From positions 1 through 64,000 of the forward strand of contig UBXM01000059.1 of NCBI GenBank assembly GCA_900469445.1: 64,000 nt of DNA, in the 5' to 3' direction. The notes beneath the pieces were generated by a model. That model made no database searches. It saw only the letters and a list, made by a program, of their open reading frames with translations, and was not told the origin of the DNA. This document shows positions 60,389 through 64,000 of this stretch, piece by piece; position 1 is the stretch's first letter; each line of letters starts with the position of its first letter. Origin of the DNA: Hyphomicrobiales bacterium (GTDB taxonomy: Bacteria; Pseudomonadota; Alphaproteobacteria; Rhizobiales; Rhizobiaceae). Position numbers and translations under genes: made by a program.

Positions 60389-60745
60389 TCAGGGCGTGAC
60401 CGTGATATAGATCTTGCGAACGGTTTCGATCGTCTTCCAGACGCCGACGAAACCGGGCTTCATGACAAAGCTGTCGCCTGCCTTGTAGACGACCGGATCG
60501 CCATCCTTGGGGGTGATTTCGGCGACGCCAGAAATGATGTGGCAGAACTCGAAGGTCTCGCCCTTGATCGAATGGGTGAGGCCGGGGGTCGCCTCCCAAA
60601 CGCCGGTATGGATCAGCTCGCCATGTGCTTCATCCTGGGCCCATGTCTTGAACTGCGGGTCGCCGGAAATCAGCCTTTCGGGCGTGGGGCGCCCTTCACG
60701 CGGGGCAAAGGACGGGTTGGTTTCGATGGTCTTGAGGAGCGACAT
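60389..60745 (-). CDS. Cupin-domain protein (cupin_3/DUF861 type)
   Basis: A 118-residue single-domain cupin. The two strands read GVWEATPGLTHSI and FEFCHIISGVAEITPKDG for motif 1 and GDSFVMKPGFVGVWKTIE for motif 2, ending VRKIYITV, as in the DUF861 group. Such small cupins are common next to oxidases and aldehyde dehydrogenases of amine breakdown, but their reaction is mostly unknown. Metal-ligand histidines are few here (one in the FCHI segment). It shares strand and spacing with the hydroxyacid dehydrogenase upstream. Confidence 0.85.
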   Translation of the reverse strand: MSLLKTIETNPSFAPREGRPTPERLISGDPQFKTWAQDEAHGELIHTGVWEATPGLTHSIKGETFEFCHIISGVAEITPKDGDPVVYKAGDSFVMKPGFVGVWKTIETVRKIYITVTP

Positions 60746-60769
60746 GGTTGTCCTTTCGATGTTGAGGTT

Positions 60770-61693
60770 TCAATAACCGCGCTGCCTGTCGACGAGGCCG
60801 ACCGGATCCAGTCCGGCGCGAAGCCTCTTGATATTGTCGATCACGGCACGCGCGGCCGTATGGGGTTGGCTGATGCTGGCGATATGCGGGGTGAGCAGGA
60901 TTTTCTCATGTCGCCAGAATGGGTGACCGGCGGAGAGTGGCTCCGGGTCGGTCACGTCGATCACGGCTGCGGAAAGCTGGCCGTCATCAAGGGCCAAGAG
61001 CAATGCGTCATGATCGAGTTGAGGGCCGCGTCCGACATGCACGAGGCCTGCGCCCCTGGGCATCGCGTTGAATATATCGGCGTTCAGAAAGCCGCGTGTC
61101 TCGTCGGTCAGGGGAAGCAGGCAGATGAGAATGTCGGTTTCGGACAACATGGTCTTGAGACCATCCGCGCCGCTGTAGCAGCGAACTCCATCGATGCTGC
61201 GCTCCGACCTGTTCCAGCCGGCAAGAGGAAAGCCAAAAGGCTTCAGGCGATCAAGCACGGCCTGGCCGAGATTGCCGAGGCCGAGGACGCCGATACGGCG
61301 GTCGCCGGCCTGAGGCTGCGGCAATACCTTCCACGCTTCGGCCTTCTGTTGCTGCAGATAGGCGGGGAGGTTGCGGTGAAGCGCGAGCACGCCGAGCACC
61401 ACATATTCCTGCATCATCCGCACGATGCCTTCTTCGACCATCCGCACGATCTTCACATGCTCTGGCACCGAAGCCGCGCTGAACTGGTCTATGCCGGCGC
61501 CGGTGGAAAACAGCACTTCGAGATTGCGGTAACGCGCAAGGTTTTCCGGAACCGTCCAGGTGATGAGGTAACGAACGGCGTCGGGATCGACGGTCGAAGG
61601 ATCCATGGAATAGGGCAGGTCAGGAAGTTCCCGGGCAAAGGCATCCCGGAAAATCTGGCCGCGCGCGGCGTCTGAGTGGAAAAGGAAGGTCAT
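60770..61693 (-). CDS. D-2-hydroxyacid dehydrogenase (GhrA-like)
   Basis: A 307-residue NAD(P)-dependent dehydrogenase. The NAD loop is GVLGLGNLGQAVLDRL (about 138-153). Catalytic residues are the Arg of HVGRGPQLD, the Glu of DVTDPEPL and the His of LLTPHIASIS. It resembles glyoxylate/hydroxypyruvate reductase A and probably reduces a small 2-oxo acid such as glyoxylate or a 2-oxo acid made by the transaminase. It overlaps the M20 deacylase gene by four bases. Confidence 0.9.
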   Translation of the reverse strand: MTFLFHSDAARGQIFRDAFARELPDLPYSMDPSTVDPDAVRYLITWTVPENLARYRNLEVLFSTGAGIDQFSAASVPEHVKIVRMVEEGIVRMMQEYVVLGVLALHRNLPAYLQQQKAEAWKVLPQPQAGDRRIGVLGLGNLGQAVLDRLKPFGFPLAGWNRSERSIDGVRCYSGADGLKTMLSETDILICLLPLTDETRGFLNADIFNAMPRGAGLVHVGRGPQLDHDALLLALDDGQLSAAVIDVTDPEPLSAGHPFWRHEKILLTPHIASISQPHTAARAVIDNIKRLRAGLDPVGLVDRQRGY

Positions 61694-62853
61694 GATGCTG
61701 TTCCCATCTCACGTTTGCCGCAGCATATCTGGCCGAGCGTCTCGATCATCGTCTGACAAGCGGCCAGTTCGCTCGTCAGGATGAATTCGTTCGGCTTATG
61801 GGCACGGGCGATATCCCCCGGCCCGCAGACGATCGCGTCGATGCCTGCCTGCTGATAGAGACCTGCCTCAGTGCCATAGCTGACCGCTGCAAGCGGCTTG
61901 ATACCGGTGAGGTCCTCAAGAAGGGCAGCAAGCGGTGACGAGGAAGCCAGCAGAAGGGCAGGGTAGGCGCTGAGCAACTGCCAGTCGATTTCGAAACCTC
62001 TGGCGACGAGTGCTGCGCCGGCCGTTCGCACGGGAGCAAGCAGGGCCTGCGGTTCGGCGGACGAGATGGCTCGTGCCTCTATCTCGAGCGAGCAGTGATC
62101 TGGAATGACGTTGACCGCCTGGCCACCGCGGATTGTTCCAACAGAAATGGAGGAATAGGGAGGCTCGAATTCGTTTTCGAATGGGCCGTTTGTCAGCTCC
62201 GCTGCCGCAGCGACGGAGGCCTGCAATACTTCGGTCATCGCATGAATGGCGTTGAGGCCGAGATCGGGCCTGGAGGAATGTCCCGTTCGCCCCGTGATCG
62301 TAACCCTCGCTGCAGCCTTTCCCTTGTGCGCAAGGATTGCCCGCATTCCGCTCGGTTCTCCGATGATGGCGCCGAGCGCGGGCAGGCACAGGTCCGGCAA
62401 CCGGGCAAGCAGATGCGGCACACCCCGGCACCCGGCTTCCTCGTCATAGGAGAAAGCGAGATGGATCGGGCGTGTGAGGGGGGCCGCAACCAGCGCGGGA
62501 ACGGCTGCCAGAACCGCCGCCAGAAAACCTTTCATGTCGCTGGTGCCGCGGCCATACAGCTTTTCGCCATCGGCTCTCAATGCGAAAGGATCGCTGTTCC
62601 ATCCAGCCTCGACGGCCGGCACCACATCCATGTGACCTGATAGAATATAACCGGGCCTGTCGGCAGGGCCGATCGTCGCGAACAGATTGGCGCGGTCACC
62701 CTCAGGGCCTGCAAGCACATGCGCCTTGATGCCGAACGAGGAGAGATAGGCAGCAATCCACTCAACGATATCGTTGTTCGGAGTGCCGACGACGGAAGGG
62801 AAACCAACCAGTTTTTCCAGGATCTCGTAAGCGCGCATCGATCTTGCCGTCAT
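61690..62853 (-). CDS. M20-family deacylase (acetylornithine deacetylase-like)
   Basis: A 387-residue M20 metallopeptidase-family amidohydrolase. Metal ligands: LSGHMDVVPAV (His, Asp), KLYGRGTSDMKGFLAAV (Asp), YDEEAGCRGVPH (Glu-Glu) and IIGEPSGMRA; dimerisation-domain marks HKGKAAARVTITGRTGHSS follow. Close in pattern to ArgE. It cleaves an N-acyl group (acetyl, carbamoyl or similar) from an amino acid or amine. In this block, next to GNAT and oxidase genes, a role in opening an N-acylated intermediate is likely but not proven. It is the first gene of the minus-strand run and is divergent from the second GNAT. Confidence 0.88.
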   Translation of the reverse strand: MTARSMRAYEILEKLVGFPSVVGTPNNDIVEWIAAYLSSFGIKAHVLAGPEGDRANLFATIGPADRPGYILSGHMDVVPAVEAGWNSDPFALRADGEKLYGRGTSDMKGFLAAVLAAVPALVAAPLTRPIHLAFSYDEEAGCRGVPHLLARLPDLCLPALGAIIGEPSGMRAILAHKGKAAARVTITGRTGHSSRPDLGLNAIHAMTEVLQASVAAAAELTNGPFENEFEPPYSSISVGTIRGGQAVNVIPDHCSLEIEARAISSAEPQALLAPVRTAGAALVARGFEIDWQLLSAYPALLLASSSPLAALLEDLTGIKPLAAVSYGTEAGLYQQAGIDAIVCGPGDIARAHKPNEFILTSELAACQTMIETLGQICCGKREMGTAS

Positions 62854-63079
62854 GCCCAGTTGTTATGTGCCGTATTGGCGGCATCTCCCCGATTTGAAGA
62901 CCAAGGTTAGTCGTCGGGAAAAGGGATGGCTGCTGAAAGTCGAAGCGATACGGTGCAATCTTGTGCCGAAACTCAACTTCACAGTGAAATGTTTCGCCGG
63001 GTGCGGGCTAACATAATCATTGGGAGTGATGGGCTTTTTACCGGGCCTGCAAGAAAGTCCTGTCGCGGCTGGGTGAAGG

Positions 63080-63979
63080 ATGAATACGAAGATACCACAG
63101 ACATTGCATGTCGATGCGTTCGAGATGCGTACGGCCGATATCGCGGATGTCGAGCTTTCACAACTTCAGGCATTGTCGATTTCCGTTGGATGGCCGCATA
63201 GAGCTCCGGACTGGCAGCACGCACGCGATGTCGGCCACGGCTTCGTTGCGCTCGACGAGATCGGGCGAATATCGGCCTCCACCATGTGGTTTCCTCATGG
63301 AGATCAGTTCGCCACTTTCGGCATGCTGATTACCTCGCCCCGACTGCAGGCGAACGGCGCTGCGAGATGGCTGATGGAACGTGTGCTTGCAGATTGTTCC
63401 GGCCGGCATATTCGTCTCAACTCGACCCGTGAGGCACGCCGCCTTTACGTCTCGTTCGGATTTCGCCCGCAACGGACGATATTTCAATGTCAGGGCGAGG
63501 CCGTTGCGCCGCCGGAAACCGCCGCAATTGCCGACGGTCTGACGCTCAGACGCCTGGATCGCGCCGATATCGAAGCCGTGATTGCGCTCGATACGCCCGC
63601 CTTCGGCGCCGAGCGACGGGTACATCTCATCCGTCTGCTTGAAAGCTCGATCTGCTACGGTCTTTATGACGGCGACCGGCTGCTGGCCTATTCGATGAGA
63701 CGCCGCTTCGGGCGCGGGCATGTGATCGGCCCGGTCGTCGCGTCCTGCGATGCGGACGCCATCGCCGTGACGCATCCGCATATCGTTGCGCATGTCGGGA
63801 GTTTCGTGCGGATCGATCTTCGTTTCGAGGCCGGCGACTTTGCGAGTTTTGTCCAGCAGTCCGGCATGTCCGTCTATGACACGGTCAAGACGATGGTGAC
63901 GTCCGAGGCTGCGAGTTATGGCGAAAGCGACGGCGGCCGGCCGATCGTTTATGGGTTGGCTTCGCAATCCTTCGGCTGA
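63080..63979 (+). CDS. Tandem-GNAT acetyltransferase, second paralogue
   Basis: A 299-residue protein related to the GNAT at 53038-53877. Shared landmarks in order: VGWPHRAPDWQ, QANGAARWLMERVL in place of the acetyl-CoA loop, LYVSFGFRPQRT, TPAFGAERR, RFGRGHVIGPVVA, VGSFVRIDL and the end GLASQSFG. The acetyl-CoA loop here lacks the full R-G-x-G pattern (LQANGAA), so catalysis may be weakened or altered. The start at ATG 63080 has only an AAGG directly adjoining it, so a TTG at 63104 is possible. It is divergent from the M20 deacylase and complete within the window. Confidence 0.8.
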   Translation: MNTKIPQTLHVDAFEMRTADIADVELSQLQALSISVGWPHRAPDWQHARDVGHGFVALDEIGRISASTMWFPHGDQFATFGMLITSPRLQANGAARWLMERVLADCSGRHIRLNSTREARRLYVSFGFRPQRTIFQCQGEAVAPPETAAIADGLTLRRLDRADIEAVIALDTPAFGAERRVHLIRLLESSICYGLYDGDRLLAYSMRRRFGRGHVIGPVVASCDADAIAVTHPHIVAHVGSFVRIDLRFEAGDFASFVQQSGMSVYDTVKTMVTSEAASYGESDGGRPIVYGLASQSFG

Positions 63980-64000
63980 AGGTGTGCGCTCGCAAAAACT

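Noticed and set aside
54897..60745. Classical Puu (gamma-glutamyl-putrescine) pathway
   Set aside because: PuuB-, PuuC- and aminotransferase-like genes are present, but the ligase PuuA and hydrolase PuuD are not seen in the window.
1..64000. CRISPR arrays, IS elements with terminal repeats, phage genes
   Set aside because: No regularly spaced repeats, no transposase or integrase frames and no paired terminal inverted repeats were found.

Overview
The window is G+C-rich DNA with dense gene packing, many ATGA start/stop overlaps and alphaproteobacterial-type gene families: a tripartite tricarboxylate (TTT) transporter, MipA, UgpBAEC, opine/dipeptide-type ABC importers and HcnAB/opine-oxidase-like subunits. 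It fits a Hyphomicrobiales genome, most likely Rhizobiaceae (Rhizobium/Agrobacterium type). No rRNA, tRNA, replication gene, phage gene, intact IS or CRISPR was seen. The content is regulators, importers and catabolic enzymes, as on a secondary replicon or accessory chromosomal region of a soil or plant-associated bacterium. The taxon is inferred from gene content only.

Layout. 1-0.9 kb: 3' end of an MDR oxidoreductase overlapping an ABM-fold monooxygenase, then a likely LysR remnant. 1.3-6.0 kb: IclR regulator with a TTT transporter (tctB, tctA, an RraA-like aldolase/decarboxylase, tctC). 6.5-10.8 kb: two-gene RND efflux operon without an outer-membrane factor. 11.1-12.5 kb, minus strand: PAP2 phosphatase, a stand-alone acyl carrier protein and an overlooked 38-residue membrane peptide. 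12.7-16 kb: OmpR-type response regulator and histidine kinase flanking a MipA-family outer-membrane protein on the opposite strand, with a shared 15-bp motif in both promoter regions. 16.4-26.6 kb: a complete D-glucarate/galactarate pathway (MFS importer, mannonate-dehydratase-like protein, garD, gudD, LacI regulator, garR, glycerate 2-kinase, garL), with LacI-type operators before the importer and before garR. 27-35.1 kb: ROK regulator divergent from ugpB-A-E-C, two tandem glycerophosphodiester phosphodiesterases and an inositol-monophosphatase-family enzyme. 35.3-44.7 kb: three-part FAD/2Fe-2S oxidase-like genes, hydantoinase/oxoprolinase A and B and a LysR regulator. 44.9-64 kb: Lrp/AsnC regulator, opine/dipeptide-type ABC importer, two HAD proteins, class III aminotransferase, two related tandem-GNAT proteins, a gamma-glutamylputrescine-oxidase-like enzyme, two aldehyde dehydrogenases, a tartrate/isopropylmalate-type dehydrogenase, a cupin, a 2-hydroxyacid dehydrogenase and an M20 deacylase.

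How they work together. Each block pairs an importer, its degradative enzymes and a local regulator, and in several cases a palindromic operator candidate can be read directly (IclR, LacI, ROK, LysR, Lrp). The glucarate block should convert D-glucarate/galactarate to pyruvate and 2-phosphoglycerate. The ugp block resembles, in enzyme classes, the agrocinopine (sugar phosphodiester) operon more than a plain phosphate-starvation ugp operon. The last 29 kb looks like a catabolic island for an N-substituted amino acid, polyamine conjugate or cyclic amide: uptake, oxidative deamination, transamination, semialdehyde oxidation and deacylation. Its true substrate cannot be read from the sequence, and it is the best candidate here for an undescribed pathway.
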